From the NCBI RefSeq assembly GCF_901709675.1, contig NC_051088.1:24339193-24403192 (forward strand): DNA of 64,000 nt, in the 5' to 3' direction. Below, piece after piece: positions 27,710 to 39,581 of this stretch. The notes beneath the pieces were generated by a model. The model made no database searches and had not been told where the DNA came from. It worked only from the letters and a program-made list of their open reading frames with translations. A program made the position numbers and the translations under genes. The DNA comes from Syngnathus acus. Taxonomy: Eukaryota > Chordata > Actinopteri > Syngnathiformes > Syngnathidae. The first letter of the stretch is position 1. Each line of letters starts with the position of its first letter.

Positions 27710-28225
27710 TCAACAACTAACCAGCAAACCTTCAATAGCCATCGTAATCAGCGGTATAAAATAGACTTTGTAGTCAATTCATCAATTATTAGGCTATTGG
27801 CTACGGTGCAAATCATGTTGCACAAGGCGTTTTGAATTCGTGTTGAAAAAAATAAAAAGCTCCAGTTGAATAAATAAATAAATAAAAATGAATAAATAAA
27901 TAATACTATTTTGATACAACCGTTTAAATGACTCAGTAACCGAATCCCTATGACACATTGTAACCATTCATCTGACAAACACTTGTTGATTCCAGTTCTC
28001 TTTCACACTTTTACTTCTAACCACTAGATGTCACTATTCCTCTTGAGTTGGTAGTCGACAACAGCGTCTATCCATCCATAGAGGGACTAATACTAGAGAT
28101 GAACTGATCATGACACTTTTGATCCACTGCTGAAAGAAGACTTTCAAACTCTCGTTTTTCATCTATAACAAACACCAAATGCATATGAAGGGATATTTCC
28201 AATGTTTTATATGATGTAATCTGAG
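27710..28225. other. Gap upstream of rdx, no gene seen
   Basis: AT-rich sequence with a second AAAT run (27869-27905). ACCACTAGATGTCACTA at about 28020 resembles a piece of a repeat end. No gene is supported. Confidence 0.5.
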
Positions 28226-28400
28226 GGGTATTCCTGAAAGCGGGTTATGTGAAAACTCGGAGTAAGTTAACCATGAAATGAGGGAAACTCTGAGTTATCT
28301 GTTCCAGAAAGAGAGGTAACTTCAACTCTGGGTCAGTTACTGCGGTAACCTGACTGGCCGTGCCAGGACACCCGGCGAGGGGAATAAAAAAAATCCTCTA
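28226..28400. mobile_element. PIF/Harbinger-type end fragment
   Basis: GGGGTATTCCTGAAAGCGGG, then AAACTCGGAGTAAGTTAACC and AAACTCTGAGTTATCTGTTCCAGAAA, is the subterminal vocabulary of fish Harbinger MITEs as I remember it. No matching opposite end was found in the next 1.5 kb, so this is a one-ended remnant. Confidence 0.5.
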
Positions 28401-29240
28401 TTTAAAACTAATGAACACTGCCGTTGATTGATATTCATTTGTTGTATCACATTTGCTGACTAAACTAGCTCATTCCTAATTGATTCACTTGAGGTTGGCT
28501 TGGATAATTAAAGTCATAACAGTCAATTTTTAGAAGAGAAAAGGGCCAAAGGCAGCATTGCCAGAACAAACAGCCTTACTGAAGTAGTACAAAAAAACAA
28601 CAACCCTCACCCACATCACGGCACTGAAATACTTTCTATAAATATAGCTAAAGACATAAGTGGCATGCAGGATTACAAATGCCAGGGCCGGTGGGGTATG
28701 AGAGCCTTCCTGCAGACTAAGCTGCGTCAAAGTGCCAGGTTGCTATCAAAGTGATGGATAGGATTCCCACATTCATCTGCTGGCCTGCAGCATTTAGCTG
28801 ACGCTCTCAATTTGAAAGAATGGCACATACAGCCTGAATTAGTGTGGAGAACATTTGCGTATGAATTTTCTTGCGCAAAGTCGGATTTGTTCATTTAGAT
28901 TTGTCCGTATGAACATGGTTGAACTGGTTGCACCCATCATTACCCAATAAATTTAGTTGCGTGAACCGGAAATGATTTTATTCAATTAATGCACGAATAA
29001 TGCACATTACGATCTATGGACCTTTATGGATTTTTTTTTTTGGTACTCATAATTCTCTAAATTTTGGAATGTTTTTTGTACTCACAAAATTCTCAAAACT
29101 AAAGTCGTTTATTAAGAACTTGCACTGGTTCAAAACTTAACGGCAAGTAAATATCGGGCTTTTTAAATATAATGTTTGCTTATCAAGTCCCAAAAACTGT
29201 TTGCTGTCTGTTTGCTATTTTCAAAGCAATACAAATAAAT
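28401..29240. other. Desert sequence, no gene seen
   Basis: Unique AT-rich sequence with scattered TAATTGATTC and GGATAATTAAAG homeodomain-like words near 28480-28515. No exon or recognised repeat. Confidence 0.45.
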
Positions 29241-29249
29241 AAAAAGTTC

Positions 29250-29540
29250 TGAAGCATTTCCAAGAGAAGAATTACAATTTGTCACAGAATTCAAGAATCA
29301 CGGTGTAATATTTGATCCCACGCTGTCCTTCAAAAATCATATTCAACAAATTGTCAATACTGTCAAATTTAACCTTACACATACAAATCAGGTCTTTTTT
29401 TTAAATACTTGAATGATTCTCCATTCAATCATTTTGTTTCATATTGAATACTGCGTCACAAGTTGGTCTCTCACCAGAGCTACCAATTTGAAATGAATTG
29501 AATCACTGTACAAAAAATCTCTTATCGGACGTGATTAGTG
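29250..29540 (+). pseudogene. LINE reverse-transcriptase C-terminal remnant
   Basis: Around 29300-29380 the + strand reads HGVIFDPTLSFKNHIQQIV, then NTVKFNLTHTNQ. This is the conserved 'gv.fDptLsf..hi..i..t..f.L' block after the RT palm in L2/Rex-type fish LINEs. Further on, frame-shifted text gives SHIEYCITSW-like and SLTRAT-like stretches. It is a degraded, non-functional fragment. Confidence 0.7.
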
Positions 29541-29689
29541 AGGTAAAGTAATTATTAACAGGAAATTTACTATGTCAGTAAACATTACAGTGACTTTTAC
29601 CTTCAGTGAAATGGTCTGGAGACACTACTGTTGAACTTTTTTTTGGGGGGGGGTGGTCCTGAAATTGATGATTTTTGGAATTTTCGATT

Positions 29690-29960
29690 ATTCCACCTAC
29701 CGCCAGCTATATATGACATGTCACGGCCCCTCCCAGAGTACAACATGGTCAAGGATGATCAGTCGGGCAGTTAGCTTGGGCAAGTTGGGTTTCCCATACA
29801 CCTGAGCAGCTCCGCACTTGTTTGATATAAACAAACTTGCCGAATGACAATTGGACCATGTGGCTGGCAGGGAGCCACAACAGCCACATATCATAGCTGT
29901 CTTGCAACAAGAATGGGCTGGAAATAAATTCTTAATCAATTAATTGACGTGGATCAGCCG
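29690..29960. promoter_or_regulatory. Candidate conserved non-coding block
   Basis: The block is repeat-free and balanced in composition. It contains GACAATTGGACCATGTGGCT, GGCAGGGAGCCACAACAGCC and TCAATTAATTGACG. It looks unlike the decayed repeats around it. The candidate status rests on texture only; no alignment was run. Confidence 0.3.
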
Positions 29961-30639
29961 GCGGTCCAGGGCTTTTTGTGCATAATGTTTTTTTTAGAAA
30001 TGCACACTAATCATATAAAGTGATCCTTTGTGCTCAGGTTGACAGCAGTGACGAGTGCTTTTAGACTTTCATGCGCGCGCACACACACACGTACGATGAA
30101 TGAATGAACGCTCACTGTCAAATGTGGTGGCACGTTGCCATCAGGCCTTGACAGGAAAATAACACTCTTCAAGGAAAATAATACACTTATTCTGCTGTCG
30201 GCACTCACAGATATGGCTTGCAGACGATGCACGTGTGTGTGTGTGTGTTCAGACAGACACTATCCGCATCTCCATGCTGGCGTTTTTGTGCAAATGACCA
30301 TATCATACTCTTGGAGCATGGTAACGTCTAATTCAAAATCATTCTAAATATCTCCAAAATACATCCTGTCCATGTGTCTACTAATGGACTTCCTCTAGAT
30401 GGGTCAAATTCCACCAGGCAGCTTCTAAATCCGATTTTTGTCGATTGAATTGCTCATCTACAGCATTGATCTTTTATTTCTGATGAGGCATCTGGAAATA
30501 AAACAAGCCCTTCTCCATCTTAATTTAATTCTCACACTGATAACACAGGGGCAGAGAAAACAAAAGCAAAGAAAAGAGAAGGTGTCATTCGAGGTTTTGT
30601 TCCCTGTGGCACAACAATACCTTGTCAGGCGAGGGAGAG

Positions 30640-31180
30640 AGTGAGAGCCCTCCCTTCACACACACACCATGTGAGGAGAAAGCAGTTTAATTTAGATAAT
30701 TATCTCACAAATTAACCACCAAACTCTTTCCCTTTTAATTACCTGTCTTGGGTAGCATTGCAACAAAACAAAAAGCAGAGCTAGGGAGGTCTTTGTTCAC
30801 ACGGTCTTAAATTGGCTGTGGCCATGCTGAAAGGCCAGATAACCAACCCATTGAGGGAACAAGCAATAAAGCATTTGATAGGCTAATGGGGAATGCTGTT
30901 AGCACACATGCTTGTAATTGGGTGTCATAAATCTGGAACAGGTGACGGGGGGGGAACAAAAGAGAGCTTTGGTCTACGTATGGAGGCCACTGGAGCGACT
31001 TGTAAATCCTCCTGCTTGTACGGCCACGACAGGAGATGCATGAATGGAAGAGATCACAATCGGTGTTTGTGTGTGAAATTTGGATGTTATCGTGGCTGAG
31101 GGTGATTCCGCCAGCAGCTATTAACCTTGCTGTTATAATGACAGCTTGTCTGATTAGCATCCACACCTAATGTGATGATA
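30640..31180. promoter_or_regulatory. Candidate sox1-desert enhancer block
   Basis: Contains clustered AT-hook and homeodomain-type words (TTTAATTTAGATAATTATCT, CTTTTAATTACCTG, GGCTAATGGGG, CTTGTAATTGGG, CTGATTAGCATCCACACC) in otherwise unique sequence of moderate GC. The best part is about 31080-31170. Developmental enhancers around SoxB1 genes are known to be many and distant. This is inference from texture. Confidence 0.35.
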
Positions 31181-31795
31181 TTTTCAATTTCACTCAAGTC
31201 CCCCTCAGCTCACAATAAAAGTGTCTATCGCAGACTAATAATTAATAATTCTTTGCATTTTTTTGGGGGGGCTCTGTGGACAAATGGAGAAGCAAAGTAA
31301 CTGACCTCATTGTCAGCTTGAATGGAGGAGCTGGAAAAAAAATCAGTAAATTAAAGTTTGACAGTCCTCTGAGAATCTCTTATCATGATCTGAGAACTTT
31401 TGAACCTGCAGTATTGTCTTGTTTGTGTAATCATTCCTCCTCGATTCATCTCCAGCCTCAGCAGCTCTTCACAAGCATCTTCTTCTCACCTCTCTTTTCT
31501 GTCTCCTCTTAACCACTAATCTCTTTTCATATCCTTACTCGTATGCTCGCCAAGCCTCCTCTTTCTTCTCGGCTTGCCGCTCACGAAGAAAATCATTGTG
31601 CATTTGTCACGACAGGTTGGAAGTGTCCAGACAGATGCTTTTGAAATAGAATGTCTTTCTTTTCTAGTTATTTTCCCACAACAAGTGCAGCAATGTTGAT
31701 CTTGTCAGAGTGGCACAGAACAGGAATGAGTGGCCCGCAGGCTGCTTGCTGGGATCCAGATGGACCTGTGATTAGCTAATACATTGCTACTATTA

Positions 31796-32330
31796 CCGTA
31801 ATTTTCCATGTATAATACGCCCCCATGTATAATACGCACCCTGAAAATGGCATGTCGATGCTGGAAAAAAGCCTGTACCCATGTATAATACGCACCCAAA
31901 TTTTGACTCCTACTTAAGTCCGTAAACGTAAAATTATTTCAGAAAAAAGATCATCTTTGGGAACAACCGGATGTTATTCTGCCGGTCAGTATCACTGCGC
32001 ATGCGCTAGCAAACTCGATAGCGAAGAAATATGTGAGACTCTCAACGGGATCACCAATATTTGAGTGATGTTCCAGTTATTCATTATCTTTCTGTGTGTT
32101 CACAATTGTCATGGTGATCTTTCTGGTGATTTCTTAACTAGGCTGAATGCGATGCGCGATTGACAACAAACAAGAGGAAAGGTGATTTCAAGTTTTATTT
32201 CGAGGGAGATTTTCTTCTTCAAAAAAAAAAATAAAATAAAATAAAAAATTGTAACCTTGTATAATGCGCACCCCGGATTTTAGGACAATAAATTAGTTAG
32301 ATTTTGCGCATTATACATGGAAAAAGACGG
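31796..32330. mobile_element. TATAATGCGC-family MITE, copy 1
   Basis: Inverse termini CCGTAATTTTCCATGTATAA and ...GCGCATTATACATGGAAAAA...GACGG are flanked by TA on each side (31794-31795 and 32331-32332), as for Tc1/mariner-type insertion. Just inside the left end is an internal repeat of CCATGTATAATACGCACCC. 535 bp, no coding capacity. Relatives lie at 39582-40341 and 59412-60209. Confidence 0.85.
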
Positions 32331-33860
32331 TATACGATGACACGGACGCACGCCTGAGGCAAAGCTGTCAGCAAATTAAATTCACGTTTTGTATTTTGGA
32401 AGGAAAAAAAAAAAAATTGAGGAAGACACGAAATTGTAAAATGACCAAAGCATCCCAGTCAACAACAGCATTCTCCCAACTGTTCAATTGCCATCATCAT
32501 TTTCCAGATGGAATCTCCTCCTCGTTGGCTTCCTGGCTTTTTGACATCCTTCTGATCTCCTGCTGCCATTTGAGCATCAAAGGTGCTGAAGAGGTTAGTC
32601 ATCTTGGGATCCTTCCTCACAATTCCCTTCATCTTCTTCAAAAGGAGGATGGAGCAAAGGCCAACTCTGTGCCTTTCCAATATCTTCACTGGAATACTCC
32701 TTGCGCATGGAAATGCTGGAAACGTTTGGAGCCTTTTGTACAAACAAAGAAACAAACAAACAAACAAAAATCCCCCAAACTATTAACTCACCAATGGTTA
32801 ATTTCTCTTATCCCTTGTAACAAAGCTACCCGATTGGTCAATTCTGCCACTCGAAACCGTTTTGTGGTTTCGGTCAACAGAGTTTTGAAATTACCGTCGG
32901 ATACAGCCAATGTTTTCAGAACTCATTGTGCCTGCAATAAAATTGTGCAGAATGTAATCGATAGCCACAACCCCAGTCAGAACCGTGGACAGTTCTCCAT
33001 TAAGCGCGGACAGTTCCGACTCTTGGCTCCTGCCCCTCCCATCCTGTTACGCACATTCTGAACTTCACCGATTCCTCAGCGCTTTTTAACAGACTGCATT
33101 GTGCGAATTCTGAGGTGGGATGGGAAATATACTAGATGTGGCGATTCCCAAGGGAGACCTGGAGATGGAAGGCAAGAGAAAAACAGGGGCCTGACACACA
33201 TAAAAGTTCAAATTGCAATTAAAAAAAAATACGATAACACCAGCTCGGTCATAGGAAAAGGCTCCGACGGTGTGCTGCCGTTGTCCCTGGGACGTGTGAA
33301 TGAAGACGTTTATTACAACATACTTGGAGGATTAGCCGAGGGCTTAGGCCATTCTCATGGTAATGTTCACCAGGCTGCGAGTGCACAGATAAACAAGAGC
33401 ACTTACCTTATCGAAATACACACAACTTTGCTTTCGTCCAATGACGTGGTCCGTATTTTGGAATCATGTGGCAATGGCACGCCACTCGAAGGCAGTATCG
33501 GCATCTTGCTTTGTGGATGGAACCTGTTCTGCTTGTGTTGCCCAGCGACAGCCCCAAAACAACAATGAAATCTGGGCCAAAATACCAGCAAGAGTGCGTT
33601 CAAATCTGGGAACACAGACGCCACAAGAAAATCATTGTCAGCTAAATCTTCCCTCCTGGCATCCACCCCGTGTTGCAGTGTCTTATTTCTAGTGAGGCGT
33701 TTTATGTTCCGTGCTGGGAATCCTGAGATGTGCCTTTGATATGGATGCTTTAAAACAAACCAAAAATTGTTTTGGTGCCGAAAAGCAAGAAATTGTTGCT
33801 CGTCTGCCAATAAAGGCAATTGAAAATAAAGATATGTTGAGCGCTAAGTCCACTTCCTAA
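32331..33860. other. Desert sequence, no gene supported
   Basis: Open frames of 221 codons (from 32396) and 155 codons (from 33101) occur on the + strand. They have no recognisable domain, no splice or promoter context, and composition like their surroundings. A CAAA tetranucleotide run lies near 32742-32768. Confidence 0.5.
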
Positions 33861-33879
33861 CAAGTACAGCCCGATCTGG

Positions 33880-34420
33880 GTTAGCTCGAGTTGGCGACAG
33901 GAGAGTTCAGGTCAAAGCTAGAAGAGTGGAGCTTTGACTTGACAGCTGATATCAGGCTGTCGTCTCTCTCCCCTGCCCTGCCCTGCCCTGCCACCTCCCA
34001 TTTAGGCTGCTGTGGGAGAGCCGCACCTGCACAGCTGATGGGAGACAATGGCAGCACTTCCTCTGCGAGATTGATTTTCTCCATTAAAACGCCATCTTTG
34101 TCTAACAACCTTTGTTATGCTAAAGAGAAGATGGAAGATTTCCAATCCAATTTGGGCTGAGTCGCAGGCCGGTCAGCAATATGGGTCTCCATTGTCCTGG
34201 CCCAAGCCGTTGGGAATGTCGTGCGTTTCTCCAGAACGCCAATTAAGGTGGGCAGACAAGGATAATTGACAGGCAAGAGAAAGGCATCCGTCGTCCTCTC
34301 AGTCTCATCAGTGAAAAAGGAAATCAAAGTTTTAGAGGATGAGCAGGAGAGGCATGTAAATCGCTTCAGAGCCTCCCTCCAGCAAGCTTGTCTTGAACAC
34401 TTAATGGTGTGCTTCTTCAC
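33880..34420. promoter_or_regulatory. Candidate SoxB1/POU-responsive enhancer
   Basis: A low-repeat block, except for a CCCTG pentamer run at about 33971-33990. It contains a Sox-Oct composite, CTTTGTTATGCTAAA, at 34110-34124: a Sox half-site directly abutting a POU octamer variant. GGCGACAGGAGAGTTCAGGT and GACAGCTGATATCAGGCTGT flank it. It lies about 16 kb upstream of sox1. SoxB1-POU composites are established control elements for neural and pluripotency genes; that this one works is inference. Confidence 0.4.
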
Positions 34421-34616
34421 TTTTGAATGCTGACAATATTGTGTATTTATTGATGCTTTTTTCTTTCATTCGACAGTTGTCAAATTGTAAAATTGGAATC
34501 CCCCATAACACTTTTTAAGGGCTGAATGATTACAAAGGTCATATTTACCGTAAACAATATTACAAATGACTATCAAATCTGTGTATCAATGAATGAAATC
34601 ATACAACAATGCACGT

Positions 34617-34918
34617 ACACTACCGTTCAAATGTTTGGGGTCACAAAATTGTTTGGGTGACCCCAAACTTTTGAACGGTAGTGTATATATTTATTTAGAT
34701 CATTATTTATAGATTATATATATAATCTTCTGTGTAAAAAATCTTATAATATATATGTATACTTATATTCATAGATTATATATAATCTTATACAAATATA
34801 AGATATAATTTATAATATTTAATTCATAATATTTTATTATAATAATATTTACACTACCGTTCAAAAGTTTGGGGTCACCCAAACAATTTTGTGACCCCAA
34901 ACTTTTGAACGGTAGTGT
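34617..34918. mobile_element. Twin-hairpin MITE (CACTACCGTTCAAAAGTTTGG family)
   Basis: Two 68-bp hairpins, 34617-34684 (28-bp arms, one mismatch) and 34851-34918 (28-bp perfect arms), lie at the two ends of a 166-bp AT-rich core. The second hairpin, spacer included, is the inverse complement of the first. The sequence ACTACCGTTCAAAAGTTTGG with GGGTCACCC is the end of a common fish Tc1-type element (recalled). A more complete relative lies at 45771-46058. Confidence 0.8.
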
Positions 34919-36100
34919 ATGTGCTAAGCACATTTGTCTACTTTCACGTGCCTTAAAAAAAAAAAAGTTTTTTGTTCATTTATTTTATTTATTTTTTCTT
35001 TGTAGCATATTTACTGTAGAGCCGGGTTACAAAAAATTGTTCATCTAATGTGACTTCTCATGTCACCTGAGTTCATATCAAAACAACATAGCGGGGGCAC
35101 AGAAGCACTGTCTGTCTGTCTCTCTCTCTCTCTCCATCCGTCCATCTGCCTGCCTGTCTGTCTATCTCTCTATCTGTTTCTGGCAGGTGCAGTTTGCGCT
35201 GAGTACCGCCACTTTCCAATTTCTTTCATTTCTTTCCTTGAAGCGTCATGTTATTTCTGGAGCTTCATCCAAACGTGCTGGAATAACAATATGTTATCGT
35301 GCAACACGTTTCTTGACAGGATACAAACGCATGTTGACGTCGACGGACCTTTGACGGCCGCCTCGCAGTTGAAAGAAGGAATCGTCTTCCAGCTCGTTGG
35401 ACACATCTCCACGTCTCTTTTTTTTTAGTCCTCACTTTATAGCGCTGCGTTCTCCGCTGCCAATCATAACTCCACCACCTCCTCCCTCCCTCCCGCTCTC
35501 TTTTGGCGTGGCTGCTGACAGACGGCTTAATAGAATTTAATAAGGCCCATTTGCATGTCAGCCTTTTAGAGGTTCTGCCAGAAAGAAAGGCAATGGGAGG
35601 GACCCGGTCGGTGCTGTGAAAAGAGAGAAAATGGAGAAAGGGAGGAAACATGGAAGGAAAGAAAGATGGCGTAGGCATGAACACACTGATTCAAGGACCC
35701 TCTTTATTTTTCTTAAAATCATACTTAGAGGTTGCTTTAAAAAAAGTGCACCTACACCATAAACTTTATAACATGTGCCTTATGACAAAATGGATGCACC
35801 TTATCTGTCATTTATGATTGACTTTGTCTTCCACTGACACTTCCAATTTCATCACGTTAAACTTCCTCATACGCTCGCAGTAGCTTTCCGAATGTTGCAT
35901 TGTAAAAAAAAAAAAGGAAATTGTTGTGTTCAACCAATAGTTGTGTTCAACAAAATGAACATAGAAATTGTTTTCAATTGCATTTTTTGCATGGCAACAT
36001 ACTGCCTGCGCTCAAATGTCCATGTCCTGTGTACAACAACAACAACAACAAAGACCATTCTGATTCCGATGATCGCTTCACATCGAGCCCTGGATACGAA
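34919..36100. other. Desert sequence with minor repeats
   Basis: Contains a CTGT/CTCT-type pyrimidine microsatellite at about 35108-35175 and an ACA trinucleotide run near 36034-36050. No gene supported. AATAAGGCCCATTTGCATGT at 35539-35558 contains a POU-like ATTTGCAT (35549-35556). Confidence 0.5.
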
Positions 36101-36149
36101 ACGCGCAGTAGACATCTTGAAACTTATTACTTGATGGAAAAGCTGCAGA

Positions 36150-36320
36150 AGCAATCATCTCCAAAGCGCTTACTTGTGTAACAGGCTCAGGCAGACAACG
36201 ATGTTAAAGACTAATTGACAAGCACTTTAAACAAGTCCTAATTAGTGCACGGCTAGTAATAATTGGCCAGGCAGTCTGTGCGCTAATTAGCATTAGAAGA
36301 AAAAGAAAAGAGCCTGCAGT
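36150..36320. promoter_or_regulatory. Homeodomain-site cluster, candidate enhancer
   Basis: Within about 110 bp are GACTAATTGACAAG, TCCTAATTAGTGCACG, AGTAATAATTGGCC and GCGCTAATTAGCATTAG, i.e. four or five TAATT/AATTA cores in clean unique DNA. This density is typical of forebrain and neural-tube enhancers near sox genes. No alignment was made. Confidence 0.4.
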
Positions 36321-36769
36321 GTGCCTTAGTGTGTGGATAGATGATCTCCACGGGGGGGCACTGATGAAGTCTACTTTCAAAAAACACACAAGGGTGGAGG
36401 GAGAATTGAGGCGAGCAATGGGGGGATCTTTTGTCATGGCGCAGGGTCTGCGGGTGGCCCTCTGCAGGGGAGGGGGGTTGGGCCACGGCAGGTGTGTGTG
36501 TGTGAGCTGAACTTATTCTTTACAGAACTAATTGATTCTGCAGCCTCTTTGTATCCTGCACCCCAAGCCAATTCATCTTTTTTTTTTTTTATATTACAAA
36601 CATTGCTAATAGCTTTCCCACCTGCTGCAGGGGACGCTGACATGACAAATGACTTTTCGGGGCTCCTAAAAGTTCTCCACTCATATCATCTGTATTTCCA
36701 GGCACACTACAAACTAACGGTAGCAGTTCAAACGTACATGTACGGATGAACCCCCCCCCCCCCGTGTGT

Positions 36770-36915
36770 TCCGTAATTGTCGGTTAATTAAATGAACTAT
36801 TCAGTGAATTTGCTAAATTATGAGCAATTGTCCCCTAACGAGCCTTAACAAGGTCTTGATTAATCGCTCCAACCACACAGTGGCAACAATGATCCTTCAA
36901 TTAGTGCTGAAGAAG
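36770..36915. promoter_or_regulatory. Second homeodomain-site cluster
   Basis: GTAATTGTCGGTTAATTAAA, GCTAAATTATGAGCAATTGT, GATTAATCGCTCC and TTCAATTAGTGC, together with an ACAATGATCC Sox-like word at 36887-36896, follow a 15-base C run (36752-36763). Candidate enhancer on texture. Confidence 0.35.
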
Positions 36916-37506
36916 ATCCCTACATTGGATGGCCAAAGTGTCTTGTAAGGAAGGAATAGATTTCGGCGAAAAACCCAAACACCTCTTAAATAATCAGTGG
37001 TGTGACGAGTCACCCGAGAAAAATCGTATTTGTTCGTCTGTTGGAAGATTCCCTTCCTTTCCTGCTTTAGCATGGCAAGGTCCAGAAAGGCCAAAAGTTG
37101 GGTGTGGAAGAAGAAGAAAGATTTCCCCGGCCTCTGCAGCCTTGTCGGACAGATAAGTGTTGCTCCGCCCCTTTGTGAACACACGCATGCACACACACAC
37201 ACACACTGCTTGAACAGAGAGACCAAGGTGGCTGACATTTGTGCCGTGTCGAGCGTGGACATTTCTCGTGGCCAATCACCCAGAATGAAAGGGGGAGCAG
37301 GAGATAAGGTCTTTTGTCTGGCCTGACAATGTCCTAGTGATGCTGCCTGCCACGGGAGCCCATTCAGTGTGGCATTCACGTATACGCAGATGTATGTGTG
37401 TGTGTGTTGGGCCTATCCTGGCCATCTATGAAACCCCTGGGCCAAATCATGAAGATGGAGTCGTCACCTCACTCTGGGCTACGTTTTTAAAAATTCAACA
37501 TATAGA

Positions 37507-38020
37507 CCGTATTGGCCCGAATATAAGACGGTGTTCTTTGCATTGAAATGAGAAGTGGGGGGGTCGTCTTACATTCGGGATCTAGACATTATACCCATTC
37601 ACCACGCTAGATGGCGCCAGATATCTTTAAAGCGAATGCTGAACTCAACTCCCCAGGCCAAAGCGAACCCCTGTCACGAAGAATAAAAATAAAAATAGCG
37701 GTAGCATGAAGAAGAAAAATAAAAAATAGCGGTAAGAAAGAAGAGAGAAGAAAATACGAAGCCATTCATTTACAAATGTGATTGCACTTTAGTTTACATA
37801 TTTAAATGATCAGATATTAAGATGTGATAGACAGTTTTTGCATGATTTGAATGAGGCAAAATAACATGCTTTTTCTCTCAAATATATTGTCATAATCATT
37901 TGTTTCAGATGTACTGTAATTATTTTCTGTATCAAAATTAAATTTGGTGTTCAAACTTGAGTCTTGAAAAAGAGGGGGTGGTCTTATAATCAGGGTCGTC
38001 TTATATTCGGGCTAATACGG
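37507..38020. mobile_element. CCGTATTGGCCCGAATATAAGAC-type MITE
   Basis: Left CCGTATTGGCCCGAATATAA and right TTATATTCGGGCTAATACGG are inverse apart from one or two changes. TA follows the right end (38021-38022) and GA precedes the left. Just inside are repeated GTCGTCTTA words. 514 bp, non-coding, mariner-like ends. Confidence 0.8.
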
Positions 38021-38029
38021 TATATTTTG

Positions 38030-38330
38030 CCTGGCAGCAAGAATGGCCAAATCTGTCAAACGACAGTTGCACTTTGAGGCCTTCCGACGAGGAACTTGCG
38101 CAAGGAGCATAAAATGCGAGGCTATCTTGATAATAGCTTCAGCGCCACTTAAGCTAGCGCTGGAGTAATTGGTGCTCCAAAAATCTTAATAGCATCATAT
38201 AGCCGGAATTGAGCTTTTAAGAGGGCTATCTTTCCTTCTTTCACTTTCTCTCCTGCACGCAATCACGCAGGCATACGAAAAATATCTTCTATGGCTTGGA
38301 GTCTTGTTGAAATCCCCAAGCGTATTGGGA
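38030..38330. promoter_or_regulatory. Candidate conserved non-coding block
   Basis: Unique sequence with CAAATCTGTCAAACGACAGT, GCTATCTTGATAATAGCTTC and GGAGTAATTGGTGCTCC. The last is a near palindrome around a TAATTG core. It lies immediately right of a MITE. Status inferred from texture. Confidence 0.3.
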
Positions 38331-38989
38331 CAGCACATGCTTTAATGATCATCTATAAGTGCTGGACTGCTAACTTGCTGCAGACAGGGACTAATGCACT
38401 GGCAGATAATGGTGTCGGAGGGAGGTGAGGAGAATTGGGGGCAGATTATCCACCTATTACATGCAGACATTACATGTCTATTACATGAGTGTAGGGAAAG
38501 CAGGAGAAAGGGGAATGGGACGTCAAAGAAGAGGAAGATGGACAGGATCAAAGTTGATGCTGTCGAACCTTAGGCACATCTTTCCGTGGTGACACGTCCT
38601 GCTAGGATGTTCATCCACGAGAAAAGTTGGAGTGAATAATACGTGAGTAATTCTCCATTAAAGGGAAATGTTGATGAAGTTTTTTTGGGGGGACATCTCT
38701 GCAGAGTGGCATTGTAACATCCACTCATTTCTACCAGCTAAGAAACAGTTTCCATTGCAATGTGGCAATATTTGTCTTATTGTGTTTGCGTCGACAAACA
38801 AGCCTTTTTATGCAAACTTGATTTCTCCTTCGTTGCTTGCTATTATGCAGAACAAGGCTCCATTTGATGTCAGCACGCCTTTTATCTTCAAATGACCCAT
38901 TTAAATGTCATTAGCGCGCGTACGTGTGCATGTGTGTCTTTGTCTTCCCTATAAGAAATTAGTCACGTTCACATTAAACGCTAAAAATC

Positions 38990-39208
<219 letters not shown>

Positions 39209-39439
39209 TTTGCCACAAAATTGGCTTCAAGTGCAGTGGTGTGACCTTGGCCATTCCAGTCTCCCTGCTGGAGTGTCAGGCGTGCTCCAGGGCGGCCTGT
39301 TACTCACTCGACTGTAATTCAGCAAATTCTTCTCGGCAGTACCGAATGACAAGGCCACTCTCTTTTACTGTCGCATTGTAATTTGCTTGTTTTGCAATCC
39401 GTCATGGAGCTGACACATTGCCAGTCCCCCCACTCTCTC

Positions 39440-39575
39440 AGTCTCTCTCTCTCTGTCTCTCTCTCTCTCTCTCTCTTACTCTCTCTCTTACTCTCCTCTG
39501 TCTCTCTCTTTCTCTCTGTCTCTCCCTGTCTCTCTCTCTCTCGCTCTCTCTCTCCCCCTCTCTCTCTCTCTCTCC
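39440..39575. repeat. CT-rich microsatellite
   Basis: Imperfect (CT)n with GTCT and TTAC interruptions. Homopurine on the other strand. It abuts the MITE that starts at 39582. Confidence 0.95.
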
Positions 39576-39581
39576 ATAATA

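Noticed and set aside
32396-33061. 221-codon open frame on the + strand
   Set aside because: No domain, signal or homologue recognised. It has lysine-rich and CAAA-repeat-derived parts (KKQTNKQK), no splice or promoter context, and sits in a desert. Treated as chance.
33101-33568. 155-codon open frame
   Set aside because: No recognisable protein; overlaps another unrecognised frame on the other strand; no gene signals.
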